A stretch of 64,000 nt of DNA from contig NZ_CP014223.1 in the NCBI RefSeq assembly GCF_001561955.1, positions 2,480,001 through 2,544,000 on the forward strand, written 5' to 3'. The notes below the pieces were generated by a model that was given only the letters and a program-made list of their open reading frames with translations, did not search any database and had not been told where the DNA came from. This document shows, piece after piece, positions 1 through 9,258 of the stretch (the first letter of the stretch is position 1; each line of letters starts with the position of its first letter). Position numbers and translations under genes: made by a program. This DNA comes from Anaerotignum propionicum DSM 1682. Its GTDB lineage: Bacteria; Bacillota; Clostridia; Lachnospirales; Anaerotignaceae.

Positions 1-183
1 AAACATACCAACTTATTAATTGTAGCAAAAACAGATAAATAAATCTTGGTATATTATTTTCCAATACTTATTCTGCACTACTGTCACTTTGCAACCAAGG
101 GAAAGAATCATTTTTTACATCATTTGAATGCTTTTCAATTTCGACTGTTTTTACTCTCCCCATTTATCATATTCTTTTTCATG

Positions 184-213
184 AAAAAGGTCATACCAAA
201 TAGGTACGACCTT
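184..213 (-). terminator. Rho-independent terminator of pyk
   Basis: Read on the minus strand, AAGGTCGTACC pairs with GGTATGACCTT across a 4-nt TATT loop (11 bp, one G-U wobble), and the stem is followed by a T run. It lies 10 bp past the pyk stop and probably ends the dnaE-mtrB-pfkA-pyk transcript. I see no gene in the 183 bases to its left. Confidence 0.85.
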
Positions 214-223
214 CATTTCACTA

Positions 224-1993
224 TCAATCTTTTTGTTTGTCTCCAGGCAATCCTGCATACACAAAACCTGTTGCCGCATCAACTGAAATCAAAGCATCAC
301 AAGGAATAAAATCTGTAACCTTTGCATTACAAATAATTACGGGAATATTCAATGCTCTTCCTGCAATCTCCGCATGGCAGTTTTCACTATGGTCTAAAGG
401 TCCAACAATAATCGCAGATGCCTTTTGAATATATGGCATAAAATCATTATCCGTAGAAGTTGCAACTAAGATATCACCCTTTTGAAAGTTGCGCTCTATA
501 TCTTCCCGAACCTTAATAACTCTTGCTCTGCCGCTGGCCTTTTTGTTTCCCACACCAATTCCTTTGCACAGCACATCCCCTACAATGTCAACTCGAAGGG
601 TGTTGGTAGCGCCGCTTACGCCTAATGGCATACCAAGTGCCATTACAACGGTATCACCGTTTTTCACCAATCCGCTGGCTTGAATGATATTCATACCGGT
701 GTCGAAAACTCTTCCCTGTGGAAGCTTATCTTTATGCAACATTGGTTTACAGCCCCATACCAGATTAAGCTGACGCCAAACCCGTTCTGCCATCGTTGCC
801 GCAACAATAGGGCAAACAGGTCTATGTTTGGATATCATTCTGGCTGTGAAGCCCGATTGTGTAATGGTACATATACACGCAGTGTTCAATTCAGCCGCAG
901 TACTGCAAGCTGCAAAGCTAATGGCATTGGTGATATTCGTAGTTACACCATCTGGCTGTCTGGTTAGTAACTTACTGTAATTAATACTGCTTTCTGTTTT
1001 TTCTGCAATACGAGCCATGGTTGCGACTGCTTCAAGGGGATAATTTCCCGCTGCGGTTTCCCCAGAAAGCATAATGGAATCACTTCCGTCAAAAATAGCA
1101 TTGGCAACATCATTTGCTTCTGCTCGAGTAGGTCTTGGGCTATTCACCATGCTTTCCAGCATTTGTGTAGCAGTGATAACCGGTTTACTACGCTGGTTTG
1201 CCTTTGCAATCAGTTGCTTTTGAACCAAGGGTACTTCTTCAGGGTGAATTTCCACACCCAAGTCACCTCTGGCAACCATAATACCATCAGAAACCTCTAA
1301 AATTTCATCAATATTATCCACGCCTTCTTGGTTCTCAATTTTTGCAATAATATGGATACCGTCGCCGCCATTTTTCTCCAACACTCTTCTAATTCTTGTC
1401 ACATCGGCAGCAGAGCGAATAAAGGATGCTGCTACTATATCAAATCCGTTTTTAATACCGAATTTTAAGTCTTCTATGTCTTTCTCTGTTAAAGCAGGCA
1501 AATTCACTCTTATTCCTGGCAGATTTACACCTTTTTTGGAACCAACCTTGCCACCGTTTATAACGGAACATTGCACCTCAGGTCCTACGATGCGATCAAC
1601 CTTAAGCTCAATCAAACCGTCATCAATTAGGATACGAGAACCAACCTGCACATCTTTAGGCAAATCTAAATAGGTTACAGATACCTTTTCTTTGGTTCCT
1701 TCTATATCCTCCGTGGTAAGCGTAAATTTGTCTCCCTGCTCCAGAATAATTTTACCCTCGGCAAAGGTTTTAATTCTGATTTCAGGGCCTTTTGTGTCCA
1801 GTATCAAGGGAATGGGTACACCCAATTCCTCTCTAGCCTGCTTTAGTTTTTTAATCATCTCCCCATGAGATTCATAAGTCCCATGAGAAAAATTCACACG
1901 AGCGGCGTCTAACCCATTTTGAATTAAACTTTTCATAATCTCAACACTATCCGTTGCCGGCCCCAGTGTGCATACAATTTTTGTCCTGCGCAT
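224..1993 (-). CDS. pyk: Pyruvate kinase with C-terminal PEP-utiliser-like domain
   Basis: This enzyme converts phosphoenolpyruvate and ADP to pyruvate and ATP, the last step of glycolysis, in the cytoplasm. The 589-residue protein carries the catalytic-barrel motifs RVNFSHG, DTKGPEIRI, KIENQEG, ARGDLGVE and a PRPTRAEANDVANA stretch. The extra ~100 residues after the usual ~475 form the phosphohistidine-type domain seen in long Bacillus and clostridial pyruvate kinases (GDILVATST, GRALNIPVII). The start is the ATG at 1993, because AGGAGG lies 7 nt upstream; a longer in-frame reading to 2035 would swallow this site. It is the last gene of the run dnaE, mtrB, pfkA, pyk. About 170 bp, including an inverted repeat, separate it from pfkA. 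Confidence 0.97.
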   Translation of the reverse strand: MRRTKIVCTLGPATDSVEIMKSLIQNGLDAARVNFSHGTYESHGEMIKKLKQAREELGVPIPLILDTKGPEIRIKTFAEGKIILEQGDKFTLTTEDIEGTKEKVSVTYLDLPKDVQVGSRILIDDGLIELKVDRIVGPEVQCSVINGGKVGSKKGVNLPGIRVNLPALTEKDIEDLKFGIKNGFDIVAASFIRSAADVTRIRRVLEKNGGDGIHIIAKIENQEGVDNIDEILEVSDGIMVARGDLGVEIHPEEVPLVQKQLIAKANQRSKPVITATQMLESMVNSPRPTRAEANDVANAIFDGSDSIMLSGETAAGNYPLEAVATMARIAEKTESSINYSKLLTRQPDGVTTNITNAISFAACSTAAELNTACICTITQSGFTARMISKHRPVCPIVAATMAERVWRQLNLVWGCKPMLHKDKLPQGRVFDTGMNIIQASGLVKNGDTVVMALGMPLGVSGATNTLRVDIVGDVLCKGIGVGNKKASGRARVIKVREDIERNFQKGDILVATSTDNDFMPYIQKASAIIVGPLDHSENCHAEIAGRALNIPVIICNAKVTDFIPCDALISVDAATGFVYAGLPGDKQKD

Positions 1994-2050
1994 TGCAGTA
2001 CCTCCTCTTTCTGTACAATTAATAATATAAAACAATTAAAATCCTTGGAT

Positions 2051-2094
2051 AAAAGAACCCTTTGTCTGCAAATTCCTTTACAGTGGGTTCTTTT
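2051..2094 (-). terminator. Inverted repeat between pfkA and pyk, possible attenuator
   Basis: AAAAGAACCC at 2051-2060 is matched by GGGTTCTTTT at 2085-2094, a 10-bp perfect stem with a 24-nt loop. It could be a weak terminator or processing hairpin in the pfkA-pyk spacer, which is long compared with the other junctions of this operon. The T run is short on the minus strand and better on the plus strand, so the direction is uncertain. Confidence 0.4.
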
Positions 2095-2185
2095 TTCATT
2101 TATCCCAGAGGAAATATATCCCCTCCATTCATCGCTTTCCAATTTCTCTTGATGAACCGATAAAATAGACAAGCAAGAATTTTAA

Positions 2186-3166
2186 TTATATAGCAAGAAT
2201 TTTAATTACGTTATATATATCCTGATCTAAAGTTTTCTCCATCCCCAAAGATTCCTCAAGACCTATAATTTCATATTTCCCCTTGTTAAAGCAAATAACT
2301 TGATTCTCTTTCCCTTCCAAAATGGCCTTTACGGCGTGATAACCCATCATGGAAGCATGCATACGGTCAATTGCTGTGGGGCTACCGCCTCTTTGCAAAT
2401 GACCTAGTATGGTCGCTCTGGTCTGAATGCCCGTGATATCCTGAATATCCTTAGCCAGTTTCTGGGTACCACCAACACCTTCTGCAACCACAATTAAATT
2501 GTGCCTTTTACCAATGCTTCTGTTCTCCAAAATTTGCTGAATCACCTTTTGGCTATCGATAACACCCTTCGCCTCTGGAAACATTACATCTTCGGCACCG
2601 CCAACCATACCGCACCATACCGCGATATACCCGGCATCACGACCCATAACTTCAACCACAGAACAGCGCTCGTGGGAACTGGATGTATCTCTCAACTTGT
2701 TTAAAGCATCCATTCCGGTATTTACAGCTGTATCAAAACCAATGGAATATTCCGTGCTGTTCATATCCAAATCAATGGTTGCTGGAATCCCAATGCAGTT
2801 TACACCAAGCTTTGCCAGCTCTGCCATGCCTCTGTAAGAGCCATCCCCACCAATAACTACCAAAGCATCTAAACCTAAAATTTTGTATATTGCTGCGGCT
2901 TTATTCAGTCCTTCTTGAGTCATCATTTCAGGGCAGCGCGCCGTATGCAAAATAGTACCGCCTAAGTTCATTACATTAGATACATCCTTGCTGTACATCT
3001 CCTTGATTTCGCCATTTAAGAGTCCGTTATAACCTTTGCGAATGCCAATCACCTGAATATCATGAAAGAGTGCTGTTCTTACAACTGCACGGATCGCAGC
3101 GTTCATACCGGGAGCATCCCCCCCGCTGGTCAATACACCAATTTTGCGAATCTTTTTCTGCTCCAT
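2186..3166 (-). CDS. pfkA: ATP-dependent 6-phosphofructokinase, variant active site
   Basis: The enzyme phosphorylates fructose 6-phosphate to fructose 1,6-bisphosphate, the committed step of glycolysis. The 326-residue protein aligns by eye along its whole length with Bacillus PfkA (319 residues). Visible motifs are TSGGDAPGMNA, VIGGDGSY with the glycine typical of ATP users, EVMGRDAG and GHLQRGGSPTA. The catalytic loop is unusual: PATIDLD replaces the near-universal PGTIDND, although both aspartates are kept. The start is the ATG at 3166, with GGAGG 8 nt upstream. It is 23 bp from mtrB and in the same operon as pyk. A bona fide but altered PFK is most likely; reduced or regulated activity cannot be excluded. 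Confidence 0.93.
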   Translation of the reverse strand: MEQKKIRKIGVLTSGGDAPGMNAAIRAVVRTALFHDIQVIGIRKGYNGLLNGEIKEMYSKDVSNVMNLGGTILHTARCPEMMTQEGLNKAAAIYKILGLDALVVIGGDGSYRGMAELAKLGVNCIGIPATIDLDMNSTEYSIGFDTAVNTGMDALNKLRDTSSSHERCSVVEVMGRDAGYIAVWCGMVGGAEDVMFPEAKGVIDSQKVIQQILENRSIGKRHNLIVVAEGVGGTQKLAKDIQDITGIQTRATILGHLQRGGSPTAIDRMHASMMGYHAVKAILEGKENQVICFNKGKYEIIGLEESLGMEKTLDQDIYNVIKILAI

Positions 3167-3189
3167 CACATTTTCCTCCAATCCCAAAA

Positions 3190-3432
3190 TTATTCCTTCT
3201 CAAAATTTTCTGACTGAATCACCCCAAATTGGGTATAAATCTCCGCCTCACCTCTTATTTTAATGGCAGACGTATTCGTGGTGAACTGGGCAATTAAAAC
3301 CTCACCCTTGTCAAGTTTTTCCGTATGATGAATTTTTGTAACCTCGCCGCGGGTTACTCCAATAATACTTACGCCCTTTTCTAAGGCTTTCACGCATATA
3401 TATGGCGTATTTTCCATGTTCTTTTCATTCAT
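3190..3432 (-). CDS. mtrB: trp RNA-binding attenuation protein (TRAP)
   Basis: TRAP forms an 11-subunit ring that binds tryptophan and then wraps NAG-repeat RNA to shut down tryptophan biosynthesis genes. The 80-residue protein is strikingly like Bacillus subtilis MtrB. It has GVTRG, IHHTEKLDKGEV, IAQFT and TSAIKIRGEA, which keep the three RNA-contacting residues (Lys of DKGE, then Lys and Arg of AIKIRG) and the tryptophan-pocket threonines. The start is the ATG at 3432, with AGGAGG 8 nt upstream; a TTG two codons earlier is less likely. It sits between dnaE (12 bp) and pfkA (23 bp), not beside folE or trp genes as in Bacillus. No trp genes or clear NAG arrays are in this window. Confidence 0.92.
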   Translation of the reverse strand: MNEKNMENTPYICVKALEKGVSIIGVTRGEVTKIHHTEKLDKGEVLIAQFTTNTSAIKIRGEAEIYTQFGVIQSENFEKE

Positions 3433-3444
3433 ACGCAATCCCTC

Positions 3445-6400
3445 CTAACCGTCCTTCATCACCACATTACCCTCACCTAGTAGAAGCTTTAACTCCTCCT
3501 GCAAATCAAAGGAACCATCCACCCAATTTTTTTTATCCGCTTTTCTTTTTTCCTTTGTACTTTCTTGATAAATATAAACAGGTATTTCTCCACGATAACG
3601 GCCTAAGATCGCCGTTATCTGCTGTAAAGGAACCTCTCTATTCTGTGCAATTTTCAGCCATACCGAGGCAGTGGTTTTCTCATTCTCCGCTGGCTTTGTC
3701 TCCTCCAAATGTAAGATCTGCATTTGAGATGCAATTACCTTTGCCTCTCCATCAGCCGATACGTTTGAACGACCTTTCACTAAAATGACTGCTTCTTCTA
3801 ATAAAAGCTCAGAATATTGTTGATATACTTTTGGGAATACAACAATCTCCATTGTGCCTTGAAAATCTTCAAGGGTCAGAAAAGCCATTTTATCATTGTT
3901 TCTTGTATATTTCACCGAAACACTAGCAATCATACCACCAACAATCACCTTGGTTTCATCTGGGATTTGTTGGCGTTCTTCCTCTTCTTCCCTAGGCAAA
4001 AAATCAATACTGCTATGGCTTATTTTTCTTCTTAATCTATCTTCATATTCCGCCAATGGATGTCCACTTACATAAATACCCAAAACCTCTTTTTCCATGG
4101 CCAGCTTATCTCTGGGTACAAACTCAGCCACATTGGGCAAATCGTCTTGCATCTGATAGTTTCCTTCACCCATATCTAATTCAAACAAATTTAATTGTCC
4201 TTCAATATTATTCTTTCTAGCCTGACCAATTCCATCCAAAATACTTTTGTAAATCGCCATATATTGACTTCTGGCACCACCTAAGGAATCCATTGCACCC
4301 GCTTTAATCAGGCTTTCAAAACTTCTCTTATTCATTTCACCTGTTTCCATACGGTTACAGAATTCAGTCATGGACTGAAATAAACCTTCCCTGTCACGCT
4401 CGGCAACCAAAGCATTGACAACACCCCGACCTACATTTTTAATGGCGGCAAGTCCAAATCTTATTTTTCCATCGGAAACAGAAAAATGCGCATACCCCTC
4501 GTTAATGTCAGGAGGCAGTAAAGCAATGCCCATTTTTTTGCATTCTTCAATATAGCTTGAAACTTTGCCTGCGTTATCCATAACACTGGTCATTAAAGCC
4601 GCCATAAATTCTACAGGATAATGAGCCTTTAACCATGCTGTTTGATATCCAACAACGGCATAGCAAGCTGCATGGCTCTTATTAAAGGCATACTTAGCAA
4701 AGTCTGTCATCTCGTCAAAGATTTTTTCCGCAACCTCCGCTGGTATTCCATTTTTCACACATCCGGGAACTTCATCCCCAACGCCATAAACGAAATTTTT
4801 TCTCTCCTCTGCCATTACTGATGCTTTTTTCTTACTCATGGCACGCCGTACCAAATCGCTTCGCCCAAGGCTGTAGCCCGCCAAGTCCCGCACGATCTGC
4901 ATAACCTGCTCTTGATAAACAATGCAGCCATAGGTATTTTTTAATATAGGCTCAAGACTTTTATGGGTATATTGAATATTTTCAGGGTTATTTTTACCCT
5001 TCACATATTTCGGAATAAAATCCATAGGACCCGGGCGATATAATGAAATTCCTGCAATCAAATCCTCCAGCCTCTTTGGCTGAAGCTCCCGCATAAACTG
5101 CTTCATCCCTGCACTTTCCAGCTGAAAAACACCCTCTGTTTTCCCCTGACTGATAAGCTGGTAGACCGCCTCATCGTCATCAGGGATATTGTCTATATTA
5201 ATCTTTATCTCGTGAATACGTTCCACTTCCTGCACAGCATTTTGAATCACTGTAAGGGTTCTGAGACCCAGGAAATCCATTTTTAGAATGCCCAGCTCTT
5301 CTAAAAGGGTCATGGTGTACTGAGTATTTACCTGGCCTTCATTTGCACTCAATGGCACATATTCCACAACAGGTTTTTTACAAATCACAACCCCCGCAGC
5401 ATGGGTGGAAGAATGCCTTGGCAGTCCTTCCAAACGCAAGGAGGTGTCAATCAAACGATGGGTGTCTTCCTCTGTTTCATATGCCTTTTGTAGGTCAGGA
5501 TTCATAGCTAGGGCTTTTTTAATGGTAATTCCCAGCTCCGTAGGTATCATTTTGGAAATACGATCCACATCGGCATAAGGCATAGCCAAAGCACGGCCTA
5601 CGTCCTTAATTGCCGCTCTAGCCGCCATAGTTCCAAATGTGATAATTTGGGCGACATGATCCTCCCCATATTTACGGATTACATAGTCTATCACTTCTTG
5701 CCGTCGCTCATAACAAAAATCGATATCAATATCAGGCATACTGACACGTTCAGGATTCAAAAATCGTTCAAAAATCAAGTCATATTTTAATGGGTCAATG
5801 GTAGTAATGGATAAACAATAAGAAACCATACTCCCCGCCGCAGAACCTCTTCCTGGTCCAACAATGATTCCGTTGTCCTTGGCATATTTAATAAAATCCC
5901 ATACAATCAGGAAATAATCCACATACCCCATATTTTCTATGGTAGAAAGTTCATATTCCAATCTTTCTTTCCATTCTTTTTTGCCTTCAGGATATTTTTC
6001 TCGAAACCCTGACTCACAAACCTCTCTTAGGTATTGATTGGCTGTTTTTCCTTGGGGCACATCAAACTGCGGTAATTTAAGTTCGTGAAATTGAAAGGAA
6101 ACATTGCATCTTTCTGCAATCTTTGCTGTATTCTCCAACGCTTCAGGGGCATAGGAAAATAAATCGTACATCTCTTCAGGGCTTTTTACATAAAACTGCC
6201 CGCCTTCATAACGCATACGATCTTCATCCAAAATCGTTTTTGCCGTTTGAATGCATAGCAAAATATCATGAGGCTCTGCATCCTCTTTATAAATATAATG
6301 ACTATCATTTGTAGCAATAAGAGGAATGCCTGTTTCCTCACTCATGCGAACCAAAGCCATATTCACTTGCTTTTGCTCCCGCATACCGTGGTCTTGCAAC

Positions 6401-6945
6401 TCAAGAAAGAAGTTTCCTTCACCAAAAATATCTAAATACTCCAATGCTGCTTCCTTTGCTTTTTCATAGGAAACATTAATAATATTTCTGGCCACTTCTC
6501 CTGCCAAACAAGCACTGGAAGCAATCAGTCCCTTATGGTGCTTTCGCAAAAGCTCCTTATCAATACGTGGTTTATAATAAAAACCATCTATAAATCCATA
6601 AGAAACCAGCTTTATTAAATTCTGATAGCCCTCGTCATTCTCAGCCAAAAGCACAAGATGATAATTGCCACCGTTTTTTGCATCCTTCATAAGTCGGGAC
6701 TCCGGGGCTACATAAACCTCGCAACCAATAATGGGTTTTATGCCTGACTCTAATGCCGCCTTATAAAATTCTACGGCTCCATACATGGCACCGTGATCTG
6801 TTATGGCAATGCTGTCCATACCTAGTTCTTTTGCTCGAAGAACCAATTCCTTTATCTTAGCAGAACCGTCTAAAAGGCTATATTCTGTATGAACGTGCAG
6901 GTGCACAAAGGGTTTTATTTCACTCATATTTTCTTTAAACTCCAT
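3445..6945 (-). CDS. dnaE: DNA polymerase III subunit alpha, DnaE type
   Basis: This is a replicative family-C DNA polymerase. In Firmicutes it works beside PolC, mainly extending primers. The 1,166-residue protein opens with a PHP domain (HLHVHTEYSLLDGS near residue 15). The polymerase active site follows, with PDIDIDF near residue 403, and an OB-fold region lies near the C terminus (MAFLTLEDFQGTMEI). There is no embedded exonuclease insertion, which separates DnaE from PolC. The start is the ATG at 6945, with GGGAGGT 6 nt upstream; the longer reading to 6975 lacks a ribosome site. It heads the operon with mtrB, pfkA and pyk. A TATAAT-like box lies around 6985-6990 on the minus strand, but I found no good -35. 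Confidence 0.97.
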   Translation of the reverse strand: MEFKENMSEIKPFVHLHVHTEYSLLDGSAKIKELVLRAKELGMDSIAITDHGAMYGAVEFYKAALESGIKPIIGCEVYVAPESRLMKDAKNGGNYHLVLLAENDEGYQNLIKLVSYGFIDGFYYKPRIDKELLRKHHKGLIASSACLAGEVARNIINVSYEKAKEAALEYLDIFGEGNFFLELQDHGMREQKQVNMALVRMSEETGIPLIATNDSHYIYKEDAEPHDILLCIQTAKTILDEDRMRYEGGQFYVKSPEEMYDLFSYAPEALENTAKIAERCNVSFQFHELKLPQFDVPQGKTANQYLREVCESGFREKYPEGKKEWKERLEYELSTIENMGYVDYFLIVWDFIKYAKDNGIIVGPGRGSAAGSMVSYCLSITTIDPLKYDLIFERFLNPERVSMPDIDIDFCYERRQEVIDYVIRKYGEDHVAQIITFGTMAARAAIKDVGRALAMPYADVDRISKMIPTELGITIKKALAMNPDLQKAYETEEDTHRLIDTSLRLEGLPRHSSTHAAGVVICKKPVVEYVPLSANEGQVNTQYTMTLLEELGILKMDFLGLRTLTVIQNAVQEVERIHEIKINIDNIPDDDEAVYQLISQGKTEGVFQLESAGMKQFMRELQPKRLEDLIAGISLYRPGPMDFIPKYVKGKNNPENIQYTHKSLEPILKNTYGCIVYQEQVMQIVRDLAGYSLGRSDLVRRAMSKKKASVMAEERKNFVYGVGDEVPGCVKNGIPAEVAEKIFDEMTDFAKYAFNKSHAACYAVVGYQTAWLKAHYPVEFMAALMTSVMDNAGKVSSYIEECKKMGIALLPPDINEGYAHFSVSDGKIRFGLAAIKNVGRGVVNALVAERDREGLFQSMTEFCNRMETGEMNKRSFESLIKAGAMDSLGGARSQYMAIYKSILDGIGQARKNNIEGQLNLFELDMGEGNYQMQDDLPNVAEFVPRDKLAMEKEVLGIYVSGHPLAEYEDRLRRKISHSSIDFLPREEEEERQQIPDETKVIVGGMIASVSVKYTRNNDKMAFLTLEDFQGTMEIVVFPKVYQQYSELLLEEAVILVKGRSNVSADGEAKVIASQMQILHLEETKPAENEKTTASVWLKIAQNREVPLQQITAILGRYRGEIPVYIYQESTKEKRKADKKNWVDGSFDLQEELKLLLGEGNVVMKDG

Positions 6946-7310
6946 TTTGCACCTCCCATAATGCAATCTTTGCAAATTATGTTATATTATATCATATTTT
7001 CTTTCCAGAAAAAAGAGAAAATATAAACTTGTCCCAACTGGCTATAAACTGTCCCATATAGTAAAATTATAAGGAATCACCAATCAAACATACATTTCAT
7101 AGTACCTTTTAAATTTTCCTAAGATAATATTTATTCTTTGCCACATACGCCTTAAAAATAAGTATTCATTTTATGTAAAATCTCCTTGGCTAAATCAAAA
7201 ATTTTTAGAGCATTCGCATCCTTGTACTGATTGTTTAACTTCAGATCTATTCAAAATGCATTTTTTATAAGAAAATCTTGTTCTAATTTATTATGATTAA
7301 AAATCTCACA
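6946..7310. other. Gene-free spacer upstream of dnaE
   Basis: These 365 AT-rich bases should hold the dnaE promoter near their left end. On the minus strand, roughly 7150-7250, about 30 codons stay open without an ATG (reading ...KIFDLAKEILHKMNTYF then stop). This could be the tail of a decayed gene. I see no RNA gene. Confidence 0.5.
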
Positions 7311-7341
7311 AAAAAACAGTGTACGATTTGCACACTGTTTT
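7311..7341 (-). terminator. Terminator of the MacAB-like operon
   Basis: On the minus strand AACAGTGT pairs with ACACTGTT across a 9-nt loop, followed by a run of seven T. It lies just past the stop of the permease gene. Confidence 0.85.
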
Positions 7342-7350
7342 AAAGTCCTA

Positions 7351-8556
7351 TTATTCATATCTCAAAGCTTCAACTGGATCTTTTTTCGCCGCTTTGTTGG
7401 CAGGGTACAAACCAAAGCCCAAACCTACAACAGCAGAAAAGACAACTGCTATCAATACCACTGTAGGCTTAACAACAACTCCGACCCCCACTATCATACC
7501 ACCAATTGCAACAATAGAGATTCCTAAAATGGTACCAATAATACCGCCCGCCGCAGAAATTGCAGCAGCTTCAATCAAAAACTGAATCATAATATCCTTT
7601 GTCCTTGCACCAAGGGCTTTTCTGATACCGATCTCTCTTGTTCTCTCCGTTACGGAAACCAGCATGATATTCATAATTCCAATACCACCAACAACCAGTG
7701 AAATGGCTGCAATGGCACCAACCACCGCAGAAAGAGAACTAAGTACACCATCTACGCTTTTCATCTCTTCCTTTGCGGAGTAACAGGTCACATTTTCAAT
7801 AGGTTGATTTTTCATTCGGGCAATATACGCACGTATCTCATTTTGCAACTGAGTCATATCATAGTCTTGTGACATCCAGAAAGAAAGTCCCCACTGCCCT
7901 TCATCGGGACTTACCAGAATGCTTTCAGGAATATATGCATTGGCAAATGAACCACCCTGCATTAACTTCATAAGTGCAGAATCGGTATTTTCAAATACAC
8001 CTATAATCAAAAGCTCTTCTGCCTGATTATTTATGGTAGTTTTCAATGATTTTCCCACAACATTTTCCTGACCAAAAAGATTAGCCGCAGTTGTCTTATC
8101 CAACACAACAAACTTTTTCTTGCCTATAATATCTTTATTGTTTAGCATACGCCCATATACAATTTTCGGATTTTTTATGACGGTAGGGTTTTCTGCCAAA
8201 CCATTTAAGGTAACCATCTCTTTTTTTCTTCCTGCTTTTACATCAGCTCTTGTTGAGCTTCGAAAACCAACGCAGGTTACTTTTCCATCCATGGCATCCA
8301 TCAACTGATCCGCATCATCCTTTGTAAACATCTGCTCCATTGAGTAATAACCATCAGGAGAATCAATGTATGCAACAACCAAACCGGAACCAAAGTTTTC
8401 ATATTCACCTGCTACAACGCTACGCATGGTATCCCCCAACGAAACGATGGCAATAACCGAGCTAATACCAATAATCATGCCCAGCATGGTCAAAAAGGAA
8501 CGCATTTTATTGGCACGAATAGAGAACATTGCCAATTTGATATTTTCGAATATCAC
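7351..8556 (-). CDS. MacB-like ABC transporter permease (FtsX family)
   Basis: This is the membrane subunit of a MacAB-type exporter for peptides, antibiotics or lipids. The 401-residue protein has the family layout: an N-terminal membrane segment after NKMRSFLTMLG (about residues 17-40), a ~230-residue extracytoplasmic MacB_PCD domain, then three membrane segments with the FtsX signature ERTREIGIRKALGA. It ends in DPVEALRYE, typical of MacB permeases. The start is GTG, overlapping the ATPase stop as GTGA. AAGGAGG sits only 2 nt from this GTG, unusually close, but no better start exists. It is the last gene of the adaptor-ATPase-permease operon. The substrate cannot be told from the sequence. 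Confidence 0.93.
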   Translation of the reverse strand: MIFENIKLAMFSIRANKMRSFLTMLGMIIGISSVIAIVSLGDTMRSVVAGEYENFGSGLVVAYIDSPDGYYSMEQMFTKDDADQLMDAMDGKVTCVGFRSSTRADVKAGRKKEMVTLNGLAENPTVIKNPKIVYGRMLNNKDIIGKKKFVVLDKTTAANLFGQENVVGKSLKTTINNQAEELLIIGVFENTDSALMKLMQGGSFANAYIPESILVSPDEGQWGLSFWMSQDYDMTQLQNEIRAYIARMKNQPIENVTCYSAKEEMKSVDGVLSSLSAVVGAIAAISLVVGGIGIMNIMLVSVTERTREIGIRKALGARTKDIMIQFLIEAAAISAAGGIIGTILGISIVAIGGMIVGVGVVVKPTVVLIAVVFSAVVGLGFGLYPANKAAKKDPVEALRYE

Positions 8557-9248
8557 CCCTCCTTCACCACCTTTTCATCGCTCACAATCTGCCCGTCTTG
8601 GAAACGGATTATCCGCTTTGTGCACTGGGCAATATCTTCTTCATGGGTAACTACAACAACCGTTGCACCCTCATCGTTCAGCTTTGTGAAAAAACCCATA
8701 ATTTCATGGGACGACCGGCTGTCCAAGTTACCTGTTGGTTCATCCGCAAGAATCAATGCAGGATCATTGGCCAATGCTCTGGCAATGGCAACTCTTTGCT
8801 TCTGTCCACCTGAAAGCTCGTTTGGCAAATGATGCACACGGCCTTCCAGTCCAACCTTATGTAACAAACTCTCCGCCTTTGCTCTTCTCGCCTCGGCTTT
8901 CATACCTCCGTATATCATAGGAATTTCTACATTTTTCAAGGCTGATGTTCTAGGAATTAACTGGAACGCCTGAAACACAAAACCAATTTTTTTATTTCGA
9001 ATTGTTGAAAGCTCATCTTCACTTTGCTTTACAATAGGAATGCCATCTAATAAATAGGTTCCCTGAAAATTTCTGTCCATGCAACCTAAAATATTCATAA
9101 GGGTGGATTTACCCGAACCGGATTGCCCCATAATTGCTACATACTCCCCCTCTTCAATAGTGAGGGAAACATTTTGCAGTGCATGTACTTGAATCGCACC
9201 TGTATCATAAATCTTGTTTAATTCTTCGATTTTAATTACTTCCTTCAT
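8553..9248 (-). CDS. MacB/LolD-type ABC transporter ATP-binding protein
   Basis: This is the cytoplasmic ATPase that drives the adjoining permease. The 231-residue protein has the Walker A motif GQSGSGKST, the signature LSGGQKQRVAIARAL, Walker B LILADEPTGNLDS and the H-loop VVTHE. Length and signature match the lipoprotein/macrolide exporter subfamily, in which ATPase and permease are separate in Gram-positive bacteria. The start ATG at 9248 is preceded by GGAGGT. Its end overlaps the permease start by 4 nt, pointing to translational coupling. Confidence 0.95.
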   Translation of the reverse strand: MKEVIKIEELNKIYDTGAIQVHALQNVSLTIEEGEYVAIMGQSGSGKSTLMNILGCMDRNFQGTYLLDGIPIVKQSEDELSTIRNKKIGFVFQAFQLIPRTSALKNVEIPMIYGGMKAEARRAKAESLLHKVGLEGRVHHLPNELSGGQKQRVAIARALANDPALILADEPTGNLDSRSSHEIMGFFTKLNDEGATVVVVTHEEDIAQCTKRIIRFQDGQIVSDEKVVKEG

Positions 9249-9258
9249 CCTGCACCTC

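Noticed and set aside
46-309. Plus-strand open frame of 87 codons at the left edge
   Set aside because: It crosses the pyk terminator and the end of pyk in the opposite direction and has no ribosome site.
3402-3788. 128-codon plus-strand frame over the dnaE 3' end
   Set aside because: It is antisense to dnaE and mtrB, rich in Pro/Ser/Phe as expected for a shadow, and has no ribosome site.
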